Source of the DNA: Competibacter_A sp002352125
GTDB lineage: Bacteria; Pseudomonadota; Gammaproteobacteria; Competibacterales; Competibacteraceae
Length of the DNA stretch: 64,000 nucleotides
Direction: 5' to 3'
NCBI GenBank assembly: GCA_035441325.1
Contig: DAOROA010000006.1
Span: 1-64,000, forward strand
A program made the translations under genes and the position numbers. Below, one piece after another: positions 56,856 through 64,000 of the stretch; the stretch's first letter is position 1, and every line of letters begins with the position of its first letter. The notes beneath the pieces are model-generated. The model did no database searches and was not told the DNA's origin. It saw nothing but the letters and a program-made list of their open reading frames with translations.

Positions 56856-57275
56856 GCAGGCGCATAGGCAAGGTCGAGCACCGGCTGCTCGATATTCTGG
56901 TCATCGCCATCTGTGCGGTGATTGCCTGCGCCGGGAGCTGACAGGACATTGCCCTGTATGGCCGCAGCAAGTTGCCGTGGTTGCGCTAGTTTCTCGCCTT
57001 ACCCAACGGCATTCCTTCCCATGATACGTTCCGCCGCGTGTTCATGCTGATCGACCCGCAGGTTTTCGAGTCCTGATTTTACGAACTGGGTCGGCACGTT
57101 GGCCGCACCCGGCGAGCGAGAAGTCGTGGCCATCGACGGCAAGACGCTGCGCGGTTCGTTCGATCGCGGCCGGGAGCAATCACCGCTGCATGTGGTCAAC
57201 GCCTGGGCCAGCGAGCGGCGTCTGGTGCTGGGCCAACGCCGCGTGGACAGCAAGTCCAACGAGATTGTTTCCGGG
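56856..57275 (+). pseudogene. decayed ISAs1-family transposase
   Basis: Fragments of an ISAs1-type DDE transposase run on the plus strand: HRLLDILVIAICAVIACA, then after a stop DIALYGRSKLPWLR, then after another stop FLALPNGIPSHDTFRRVFML and DPQVFES. In a second frame follows NWVGTLAAPGEREVVAIDGK (the catalytic Asp in AIDGKTLRGS), HVVNAWASERRLVLGQ and VDSKSNEI, where similarity ends. Three in-frame stops, one frameshift and loss of the C-terminal half make it inactive. No terminal inverted repeats could be seen. Confidence 0.8.
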
Positions 57276-57410
57276 GGGCGGGGAAGGCGAATTGGTGGCG
57301 GGCGTCCGATCCATGAACCGTTTCGATCCGGTCTTGCAAGTCGAGGGAAAAGTTTTCCTCGTGTAAATCATTTTGAACCTTTGGCTAGTGACAGGGGAAG
57401 TAGGTAACAA

Positions 57411-57443
57411 GGGAACCGAGTATCGGCTCCCCCTCAAGTTTTT
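57411..57443 (+). terminator. hairpin upstream of the 164-residue exported protein gene
   Basis: GGGAACCGA and TCGGCTCCC (57411-57419 and 57423-57431, one mismatch) form a stem followed by a TTTTT run at 57439. It lies 32 bases before the start codon, so it could stop transcription from the insertion remnant or attenuate the gene. Confidence 0.45.
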
Positions 57444-57474
57444 AACTCTATCCAAATTCACGAGGAGTCGAACG

Positions 57475-57969
57475 ATGAACGGCAAATTGCGTATGCTGTT
57501 AGTTGCCTTGCCTTTGCTGGCAAGCGCCTATCAACCCGCCCACGCGACGGACGGCAAAACGCTCCCTGGTGCTGCCTGCCAACCACTGAGTAAGGATGCG
57601 TTGTTTTCCGTCAGCTCAACAGGAGTGCTGCTTAACACGAGTACTACTGCTTTCCTGACCGTTATCTGCCCGGTAGTGCGCGATACCATAGCGAATAACG
57701 GCATCAGTAGTGCTCAGGTTATGGCCATCGACAATAACATCGCCTCCAGCGTGAGCTGCACTCTGGATTCTCGCAGCACGAGCACCGGATTGGTCAGCAG
57801 CCGGACTGCAAACACCGTCGCTGGCACCAATCCGTCGCCGCAATCCTTATCTTACGCAGCCCTGTCCTCCAGCTCTGGCGGCTACTATATGTTCCGTTGC
57901 GCCATTCCCCCGCAGCAAGGATCAGGCTTTTCTGGAATCGCCATGTACAGGGTCGATGAAAACGACTAA
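57475..57969 (+). CDS. unknown exported protein, 164 residues
   Basis: A signal peptide (about residues 1-25: KLRMLLVALPLLASAYQPAHA) is followed by a Ser/Thr-rich mature part with four cysteines (CQPLS, VICPVV, SVSCTL, MFRCAI), probably two disulfides. No domain is recognised. CGAGGAG stands eight bases before the ATG at 57475, which supports expression. It lies directly behind decayed mobile DNA and before another unknown membrane-anchored protein; the AT content is higher than in the neighbours, so foreign origin is possible. Confidence 0.72.
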   Translation: MNGKLRMLLVALPLLASAYQPAHATDGKTLPGAACQPLSKDALFSVSSTGVLLNTSTTAFLTVICPVVRDTIANNGISSAQVMAIDNNIASSVSCTLDSRSTSTGLVSSRTANTVAGTNPSPQSLSYAALSSSSGGYYMFRCAIPPQQGSGFSGIAMYRVDEND

Positions 57970-58027
57970 CCGTTGCTAGGTATGAGCGCCAAGGAAGGCG
58001 CTCGAAATCACGGTGGAGATAGCAAAA

Positions 58028-58762
58028 ATGTCAGTCATGCGCGCACTTGGTTGGAGCATGGGATTGACCGGATTAGCCGGAGGGATTTTCTGGTTCGTGG
58101 AAGCCACGCCGCTAACGGCAGTCGGTTCCAAAGCAATAACAGAGTCTCCTCAAGCGCTCGGCGCGGCGCCAGGATTAGTCACCGCCGATGCCATGGCCCC
58201 TGCGTCTGAAAGCGACGTGGAAACTCGCTTGCAACGTCTGGAATCTCAAATGCAAGTTTTGATTGAACAATCAAAAATTCAGCAGCAGAACGCGAACCGT
58301 TCGCACGAAGAGCTAACGCGTTTGACTCGCGCCCTGGAACAGGCTCGGAAGAATGTGACAGATGTGGTTGAAGATGAAAGCCAGCAAGCGGAACCACTCT
58401 CTCCTGAAGCCGGGCGGATGGCGGAAGCGGCTCAGATCGCCTTGCTTGATCGTCAAGTAAGCGCCGAGCGGGCTGATCCGCGTTGGAGCGAGCGGGCCGC
58501 CAATCAAATCCGAGCCACCATCATGGATGGCGGTTTTACCGGATTGGCGTTAGAAAGTGTCACCTGCCAAGCAACTCTGTGTCGGCTTGAAGTGGAGCAT
58601 CGCAATTCAATGGCGCTGGATCAGTTTATCGGCGAATTTTTTGCCAGGCTAAGCTGGGATACCAACAGCTACTCTCAAACCACGGTCCATGATGATGGTC
58701 GCGCTACCTTGGTGTTGTATATCGGCCGCGAAGGCTATGAGCTACCACAGCCCAATAGCTGA
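58028..58762 (+). CDS. unknown membrane-anchored coiled-coil protein, 244 residues
   Basis: One N-terminal transmembrane helix or uncleaved signal (about residues 5-24) leads to a periplasmic coiled coil (about 58-110: SDVETRLQRLESQMQVLIEQ and following). A globular C-terminal region (about 140-244) has two cysteines, CQATLCRLEVEH. No family is recognised. GGAG lies nine bases before the ATG at 58028; an earlier GTG at 58013 is possible. It is 58 bases after the 164-residue gene, probably in the same transcript. Confidence 0.72.
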   Translation: MSVMRALGWSMGLTGLAGGIFWFVEATPLTAVGSKAITESPQALGAAPGLVTADAMAPASESDVETRLQRLESQMQVLIEQSKIQQQNANRSHEELTRLTRALEQARKNVTDVVEDESQQAEPLSPEAGRMAEAAQIALLDRQVSAERADPRWSERAANQIRATIMDGGFTGLALESVTCQATLCRLEVEHRNSMALDQFIGEFFARLSWDTNSYSQTTVHDDGRATLVLYIGREGYELPQPNS

Positions 58763-58791
58763 TGGGCGTAACCAGTCGAGCGCGCCTCCGC

Positions 58792-58985
58792 TCAGGCGAC
58801 CAGGCGGAGATGAGCGGATTTAGGTTTGAAGGAGATGTTGGCGTAGAGGCGCACCGTTTCGCTTTGGATGTAATGGTTCGTGAACGGCTCTCATTCGTCG
58901 TCGAGCGCCACGCAGCGGAGGTTCAACCGCTTACAAGTGTAGGTTTTTCCGTAAAGAGTAAGCGAGACATGAGGTTGCGGTAAAA
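58792..58985 (-). pseudogene. unidentified coding remnant
   Basis: The minus strand reads GKTYTCKRLNLRCVALDDE, a stop, then EPFTNHYIQSETVRLYANIS and FKPKSAHLRLVA before a final stop. The composition looks protein-like on both sides of the internal stop, suggesting the end of a broken gene, but I cannot name the family. A plus-strand frame over the same bases is equally unidentified. The rest of 58763-59087 shows nothing else. Confidence 0.25.
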
Positions 58986-59087
58986 TAGCCGATAGGGGAA
59001 TCGCCTGGCCAGCACGGCCATCGCGCCCATTGCATTCGCGCGCGCCGCGCCGTATACCCTCCTCATCCCGGTACAAGAGTTACGGCG

Positions 59088-61550
59088 ATGCCAACCCGTC
59101 ATCTGCAGTACCTGTTCGATCCGGCCTCGGTCGCGCTGATCGGCGCCAGCGAGCGGCCCGGTTCGCTGGGTGCGGCGCTGACTCGCAACGTGCTGGATGG
59201 CGGTTTCGGGGGCGAACTGTTTCTGGTCAACCGCCGGCATCGACGCGTTCGAGGCATGCTGGCCTATCCGCATCCGGCCGACCTACCGGGCGTGCCGGAA
59301 CTGGTGATCGTCGCTACGCCGGCGCCGACCGTTCCCAAGCTGCTGGCCGAGCTGGGCCAGCGCGGGACGAAGGTTGCGGTGATCGCCACCCCTTCCGGCA
59401 GGCACGGCGCCGACGAGACCCGAGGCTTTCACCGCGCCCTGCGGGATGCGGCCCAACCGCACGGATTGCGGCTGCTGGGCCCGGACAGCCTCGGCATCGT
59501 CATGCCGCATCGTAGCCTCAACGCCTCGCTCGTCCATCTGCCACCCCGGCCCGGTCATCTGGCCCTGATCGCTCAATCGGGCGCGGTGTTGGCGCCGTTG
59601 ATCGAATGGGCCACTGCCCAAGGTATCGGTTTCTCCCGCGTCGTCGCGCTGGGCGAGCGGGTCGATATCGATTTTGGCGATTTGTTGGATTGGCTGGCCC
59701 ACGATCCGGATACCCAGGCCATCCTGCTGTATCTGGAGACCCTGAAACAAGCCCGCCCGTTTCTGTCGGCGGCGCGGGTGGCGGCGCGAATCAAGCCAGT
59801 GCTGGCAGTGCGGGCCGGCCGGGGGGGCGATGCGGTTTCCCATCGAACCGATGCCATCTACGATGCCGCTTTTCGCCGGGCGGGGATGCTGCGGGTCGCA
59901 TCCTTGCGAGAACTGTTCTGGGCCGCTGAAACTCTGGCGCTCGACCTGCCGGCGACCGGCGACCGGCTGGCGATTGTCGGCAACAGTCGAGGGTTGGGCT
60001 TGCTGGCCGCCGATACTCTGCTGGCAGAAGGTGGGCGCTTGGCCCGGTTCGGTCCGGCAGCCGTGGCGGCTTTGCGGCCGGTTTTATATCCAGGTGCCGT
60101 GCTCGATAATCCGCTCGATTTGGGCGGCGATGCCGGCCCGGCCCGGTTTGCCGCCACCTTGAACGTCTTGCTGGAAGAGCGGGATGTCGATGGCGTGCTG
60201 GTGCTGAACGCACCGAACGCGCTGATTCCATCCGAAGATACCGCTGCGGCGGTGATCGAAACCGTCGATCGATTTCACGCTCGCAACGGTGGCCGACCAA
60301 GCGTATTGACCTGTTGGCTGGGAGCGGACAGCGTTCGCGCCGCCCGGCAACGGTTTCTGGAGCGGCGCATTCCGGCCTACGACACCCCCAACGACGCGAT
60401 TCGAGCCTTCGTGCAACGCTGGCGCCACCAGCAAAACCGGATCGCGCTGATGGAGACGCCGCCCGACGTTCCGGAATTGTCCGGCACCAATCCAGCCGCT
60501 GCCCGGCACGTTCTCGAACGGGCGCTGGCAACGGGTCGCGATGCGCTGGATGCAGCCGAAACCGCTGCATTGTTGCAAGCCTACGGCATCGCGCTTGCCA
60601 TGCCGGACATCGCCACGCCGGTTCGCGCCGCCGGTCCGGTGCCGCTGGAGCTGGCAATTCGCGCGGTCGTCGATCCGGTATTCGGTCCCGCGTTGCTGCT
60701 GGGGCCGGGCGGGAGAGCAGCCGTTCCGTTCGACGATACCGTTGCCGCCCTACCGCCGCTCAATCCGGTGTTGGCGCGCGAGATGATCGCGCACGCGTGG
60801 ATTGATCGATTGCTGCGCAGCGCCGACGCCGGGACCAAGTTGCTGGATGAGGTCGTTTTGCTGCTGGTCAAGCTTTCGCAACTGATCGTGGATTTGGGCG
60901 AGGTGATCGAACTGGAATTGAACCCGGTGCTGGTGGGCGCCGCCGGTGTGACGGCGAGCGCGGCCCGGATCCGGATCGCAGCGGCCCAAGGCCCCGCTCA
61001 CGAACGATTGGCCATCCGGCCTTATCCGCGCGAGCTGGAGGAAACCCTGCGGCTACCGGATGGTTCCACTTTGCTGGTCCGCCCGGTACGGCCGGAAGAC
61101 GAACCGGCTTTCGTGGCCGGCTTCGCGCGGCTGACCACCGAGGACGTGCGGATGCGCTTCATGCATGTGGTCAAGAAATTGACCCACGACGAAGCGGCCC
61201 GGCTGACCCAGATCGACTACGACCGGGAAATGGCGCTGGTGGCATGGCGGCAGCGCCCTGGCCAAGCGCCGGCCAGTTGCGGGGTGGCCCGGCTCACCGG
61301 CGATCCCGACCGGGAGGAACGGGCCGAACTGGCCATCGTTCTGCTGCGGGAGGCGACCGGGATCGGGTTGAGCAGTTTGTTGTTGCGGCGGCTCGTCCAG
61401 TATGCCCGCGCCCGGGGTATTCGCGAGGTGTACGGCGAAATCCTGCGGGAGAACGAGCCGATGCTGGAGCTGTGCCGGGCGATGGGATTTACCGTCGAGG
61501 TCTGCCCGGACGACGCCGGGGTGATGATCGCCACGCTGCCGCTGGCCTGA
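59088..61550 (+). CDS. Pat/YfiQ-like protein acetyltransferase with NDP-forming acyl-CoA ligase domain
   Basis: An 820-residue protein. A CoA-binding Rossmann domain (about 1-130; FDPASVALIGASERPGSLG) and succinyl-CoA-ligase-like domains (about 140-440) precede an ATP-grasp-like region (about 470-630). A GNAT acetyltransferase domain follows (about 645-815; LLVRPVRPEDEPAFVAGFAR, DYDREMALVA). Pat enzymes acetylate lysines such as that of acetyl-CoA synthetase. The ATP-grasp part seems to lack about 65-70 residues between LLQAYGIALAMP and DPVFGPALLLGPGG, where the Lys-containing ATP-binding strand and linker normally sit. Ligase activity is therefore doubtful; GNAT looks complete. Confidence 0.88.
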   Translation: MPTRHLQYLFDPASVALIGASERPGSLGAALTRNVLDGGFGGELFLVNRRHRRVRGMLAYPHPADLPGVPELVIVATPAPTVPKLLAELGQRGTKVAVIATPSGRHGADETRGFHRALRDAAQPHGLRLLGPDSLGIVMPHRSLNASLVHLPPRPGHLALIAQSGAVLAPLIEWATAQGIGFSRVVALGERVDIDFGDLLDWLAHDPDTQAILLYLETLKQARPFLSAARVAARIKPVLAVRAGRGGDAVSHRTDAIYDAAFRRAGMLRVASLRELFWAAETLALDLPATGDRLAIVGNSRGLGLLAADTLLAEGGRLARFGPAAVAALRPVLYPGAVLDNPLDLGGDAGPARFAATLNVLLEERDVDGVLVLNAPNALIPSEDTAAAVIETVDRFHARNGGRPSVLTCWLGADSVRAARQRFLERRIPAYDTPNDAIRAFVQRWRHQQNRIALMETPPDVPELSGTNPAAARHVLERALATGRDALDAAETAALLQAYGIALAMPDIATPVRAAGPVPLELAIRAVVDPVFGPALLLGPGGRAAVPFDDTVAALPPLNPVLAREMIAHAWIDRLLRSADAGTKLLDEVVLLLVKLSQLIVDLGEVIELELNPVLVGAAGVTASAARIRIAAAQGPAHERLAIRPYPRELEETLRLPDGSTLLVRPVRPEDEPAFVAGFARLTTEDVRMRFMHVVKKLTHDEAARLTQIDYDREMALVAWRQRPGQAPASCGVARLTGDPDREERAELAIVLLREATGIGLSSLLLRRLVQYARARGIREVYGEILRENEPMLELCRAMGFTVEVCPDDAGVMIATLPLA

Positions 61551-61578
61551 ATGGCCCGGCGGCGCAAGGAGTCCGTCG

Positions 61579-62115
61579 CTAGAGTTGGAGCGCCAGCATC
61601 GCCAGCCCGGTTCCCAGCAGCGCTCCGGCCAGCACGTCGCTGGGATAGTGCAATCCCAGCACCATCCGCGATAGCGCCACCAGCACCGTGAACGGGACCG
61701 CCAGCCAAGCCAACGCTGGATAGTGGTAGATCGCCACGATGCTGAACGACACGGCGTGCAAGGTGTGACCGGAGGGAAAACTGTATTCGTCCAGCGGTGC
61801 GACCGAAGTTCGGATCCGGTCGTGCCGGACGCAAGGCCGGGGTCGAGTCGTGCGGGATTTCAACCATTTGTACAAGGCTAAGGCCACCGCGCCGGCCGCT
61901 AGCATCCGCGCCACCGCCGGCAGAGCCGCCTGTCCTTGAACGACGAGCAGAGCCAGCATCAGCGTGTACCAGAACACGCCATCGCCCAAGCGGCTGACCA
62001 CCGCGAACAGCCGTTCCAGCTCCCGCCGGTGGCTGGCGCGGTTGAACCGTAGACACCAGGCTATATCGAGTTCCGCCAGCCGCCGCAGCGGCATCGTTTC
62101 GTGCGCCCTGTTCAT
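61579..62115 (-). CDS. PAP2-family membrane phosphatase
   Basis: A 178-residue integral membrane phosphatase with about five helices. All three PAP2 motifs are present: KSRTTRPRP, SFPSGHTLHA and SRMVLGLHYPSD. Substrates could be phosphatidate, undecaprenyl pyrophosphate or similar lipids. GGAGG precedes the ATG at 62115, which overlaps the stop of the glycosyltransferase gene, so the two are coupled and may act in the same glycolipid pathway. Confidence 0.9.
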   Translation of the reverse strand: MNRAHETMPLRRLAELDIAWCLRFNRASHRRELERLFAVVSRLGDGVFWYTLMLALLVVQGQAALPAVARMLAAGAVALALYKWLKSRTTRPRPCVRHDRIRTSVAPLDEYSFPSGHTLHAVSFSIVAIYHYPALAWLAVPFTVLVALSRMVLGLHYPSDVLAGALLGTGLAMLALQL

Positions 62116-63290
62116 CGGATGACCTCCTCGTAACACTGTTCTAGCTGCTTGCAAATCTGCTCCCAGTCGAAGGCCATTACCGTCCGCCGGGCCGTTCGGC
62201 CCAAGGCGCGCGCCAGTTCCGGCTCCTCTGCGAGCCGGCGAACGGCCGAGATGAAGCCGGCGCGGTCACCGCACGATGCCAGCAAACCGCTTTGCCCGTG
62301 AACGATGTGCCGATGCGCAGCGGCGTAGTCGAACGCCACCACCGCCAAGCCGCTGGCCATCGCTTCCAGGGTGACGTTGCCGAAGGTTTCGGTCAGGCTG
62401 GGAAACAGAAAAAGGTCGGCCGAAGCGTAATGCGCGGCCAGATCAGCGCCGATGCGCACGCCGGGGAACACGATTTCCGGATGGCGCGCTTGCAGCTTAG
62501 CGGCCAATGGTCCATCGCCCACCAGCACCAGCCGGGCCGTGGGACAGGCATCGCGCAACGCTCGATAGGCGTCCAGCGCGACGCGCAGATTTTTCTCGGC
62601 GGCCAGCCGGCCCACGTACAGCGCGACCGGATCGGTTGGCCCAGCACCCCAGCTCCGGCGTAAAGCCGGATCGCGACGTTCCGGATCGAACAGCCGGGTG
62701 TCCACGCCGCGCGCCAGCACCCGCAGCCCGCCGAAACCCAGTTGCCGCAGCTCCGTTGCCAGCTCTTCGGTCGGCACCAAGGTACGGTCGGTTCGGTTAT
62801 GGAAGCGGCGCAAATAGGCGACGATGGGCTTGGCCAGCAGGCCCGCCCCGTAATGCCGGCTGTAGGAATGAAAGTTGGTGTGAAAGCCAGAAAAGATTCG
62901 CAGGCCCAAGCGGCGGGCGGCGTCCAGCGCCGAACTACCCAAGGGACCTTCGGTAACGATATGCACCAAGTCGGGCGGGGTTTGGCGCCAGCACTGGCTC
63001 AGCCGTCCACCGGCGGGAAACCCCACGCGCAACTGCGGATAGAACGGGATGGGAAAGCCGGGCAGAGGCAGGATTTCCAGTCGCCCGTCCCGGCGGGAAC
63101 AATCGCGGCTGTGCTGGCGTGGTCGAACGACTTGTACGGTATGGCCGCGCGCGAGCAGTCCATCGACGAGCCGGCCGATGGTCATGGCCACGCCGTTGAT
63201 TTCGGGCGGGTAGGTTTCGGTGACCATGCTGATCCGTAACCGGCGCGATCCGGCGGTAACGGGAAACAGGGGAGTTATGGAGGCGATCAT
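62112..63290 (-). CDS. GT4 glycosyltransferase (GDP-mannose-dependent type)
   Basis: A 392-residue GT-B glycosyltransferase. The N-terminal domain opens with ISMVTETYPPEINGVAMTIG and includes GFHTNFHSYSRHYG. The C-terminal nucleotide-sugar domain has ALYVGRLAAEKNL, LVGDGPL, LFLFPSLTETFGNVTLEAMA (E-x7-E motif) and HIVHGQSGLL. It resembles the alpha-mannosyltransferases that elongate glycolipids; the donor could be the GDP-mannose made by the manBC operon at 46752-49537, but this is inference. It is followed by the overlapping PAP2 gene. Confidence 0.87.
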   Translation of the reverse strand: MIASITPLFPVTAGSRRLRISMVTETYPPEINGVAMTIGRLVDGLLARGHTVQVVRPRQHSRDCSRRDGRLEILPLPGFPIPFYPQLRVGFPAGGRLSQCWRQTPPDLVHIVTEGPLGSSALDAARRLGLRIFSGFHTNFHSYSRHYGAGLLAKPIVAYLRRFHNRTDRTLVPTEELATELRQLGFGGLRVLARGVDTRLFDPERRDPALRRSWGAGPTDPVALYVGRLAAEKNLRVALDAYRALRDACPTARLVLVGDGPLAAKLQARHPEIVFPGVRIGADLAAHYASADLFLFPSLTETFGNVTLEAMASGLAVVAFDYAAAHRHIVHGQSGLLASCGDRAGFISAVRRLAEEPELARALGRTARRTVMAFDWEQICKQLEQCYEEVIR

Positions 63291-63360
63291 GCCGGCACTA
63301 TGGCCGGCTTACGCGAAACCTTGATGAATGTGGCGTGATGATCCGATGACAGTCCGACGG

Positions 63361-64000
63361 TTAACCGCCGTTCGCTTTCGCTGCCATTTCCCGCTCCGCT
63401 TCCATCCACGACCGGAAGCGGGTCAGCAGCCACAAGCCGGGGATGGTGGACAGCATGCAGAACAGGAAGAAACCTTCCCAGCCCAGCCATTCGGCCAGAT
63501 AGCCGGTCGGGGTGTTGACGATCACGCGGGGAATGCCCATCAAGCTACTGAGCAAAGCGTACTGGGTAGCGGTGAATTTTTTGTTGGTGAGGTTGGCCAT
63601 GAACGCCACGTAAGCGGTGGTCGCCATGCCGCTGAACAGGTTTTCGCTGGACACGGCCAGCGCCAGCCCCGGCAGGCTGTGGCCGAGCCGGGCCAGGATG
63701 ACAAAACCGATCAGGCCGATGGCTTGCAGCACGCCGAAGGTCCACAGCGACCGATAGAGTCCCAGCCGCAGAATCAGCACGCCGCCGAGCAGCCCGCCGA
63801 TCACGGTCGCCCAGAAGCCGAACAGTTTGACGACGGTGCCGATTTCGGTCTTGGTGAACGCCAAGTCCAGATAAAACGGCGTAGTCATCTGGCTGGACAT
63901 CATTTCGCCGACCTTGTAAAGCAGCACGAACAGCAGGATCAGCCCAGCATCCTGGCGCGAGAAGTATTCGACGAACGGTTGCACCACCGCGTCCCGCAAG
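63361..64000 (-). CDS. AmpG-like MFS permease, C-terminal part (runs off the window)
   Basis: The last 213 residues of a major facilitator protein; the N-terminal half lies beyond the window edge, and the first visible codon is not a real start. Motifs such as LYKVGEMMSSQMTTPFYLDL, TKTEIGTVVKLFG and SSENLFSGMATTAYVAFM match AmpG, which imports anhydro-muropeptides for cell-wall recycling. About six helices are visible and the tail is polar. It is 70 bases upstream of the GT4 gene. Confidence 0.85.
   Translation of the reverse strand, partial: LRDAVVQPFVEYFSRQDAGLILLFVLLYKVGEMMSSQMTTPFYLDLAFTKTEIGTVVKLFGFWATVIGGLLGGVLILRLGLYRSLWTFGVLQAIGLIGFVILARLGHSLPGLALAVSSENLFSGMATTAYVAFMANLTNKKFTATQYALLSSLMGIPRVIVNTPTGYLAEWLGWEGFFLFCMLSTIPGLWLLTRFRSWMEAEREMAAKANGG

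Noticed and set aside
58762..58983. A 73-residue plus-strand gene starting in the stop of the 244-residue protein gene
   Set aside because: The overlap could mean coupling, but no ribosome site or family is visible and the opposite strand is equally protein-like. Not supported as a gene.

Overview
The window is a 64 kb, GC-rich, tightly packed stretch of bacterial chromosome. Its content points to a gammaproteobacterium: a tRNA-Cys/tRNA-Leu(UAA) pair as in enteric glyW-cysT-leuZ, opgGH, a glnA-ntrBC locus with sigma-54-like promoters, TruD, TrmL, Orn/RsgA, a feo operon and a Pat/YfiQ-type acetyltransferase. A fused ATP sulfurylase/APS kinase and a SufU/SufT-type SUF operon suggest an environmental lineage rather than an enteric one. 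The lineage is an inference; no rRNA lies in the window.

Layout. 1-173: tRNA-Cys (5' end cut) and tRNA-Leu. 470-4525: sulfate-activating fusion enzyme, a DUF4239-like membrane protein and succinate-semialdehyde dehydrogenase. 4719-8882: osmoregulated periplasmic glucan genes opgG-(small gene)-opgH. 9004-14111: tRNA-Ser(UGA), a small diguanylate cyclase, a glutamine amidotransferase, an orphan GspE/PilB ATPase, an OmpW porin and a heavy-metal-binding protein. 14400-19054: glnA, ntrB, ntrC, trmL. 19182-25514: SUF Fe-S assembly operon with its own Rrf2 regulator (sufR-B-C-D-S-U-T), followed by a prolyl-tRNA editing deacylase.

26068-32141 (minus strand) is the most unusual block: a methyltransferase, an SBP-permease fusion, a second permease, a second solute-binding protein and a membrane-bound SpoIIE-type phosphatase. 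Junctions overlap or lie within 10 bp. There is no ATP-binding subunit, and the permease coupling loops look shortened. I propose it as a candidate ligand-sensing, rather than transporting, system.

32285-46566: DMT exporter, serine biosynthesis (serC, serA-like), two unknown small or coiled-coil genes, NUDIX, TruD, hemolysin III-like protein, a wrecked pcm gene, a 1214-residue hybrid histidine kinase, LysE exporter, RsgA, Orn and a two-domain sulfurtransferase. 46752-50865: manB-manC-ugd, supplying GDP-mannose and UDP-glucuronate for surface polysaccharide. 50972-53161: uvrD.

53482-56525: a Fur-box-controlled operon of a ferritin-like protein, feoA, feoB and a Cys-rich FeoB-associated peptide, joining ferrous iron uptake with storage. 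56543-57275 is a graveyard holding the tail of a type III restriction-type protein and a decayed ISAs1-family transposase. Two unknown exported proteins follow (57475-58762). The window ends with a Pat-like acetyltransferase lacking part of its ATP-grasp region, a PAP2 phosphatase, a GT4 glycosyltransferase and the C-terminal half of an AmpG-like permease that runs off the edge.
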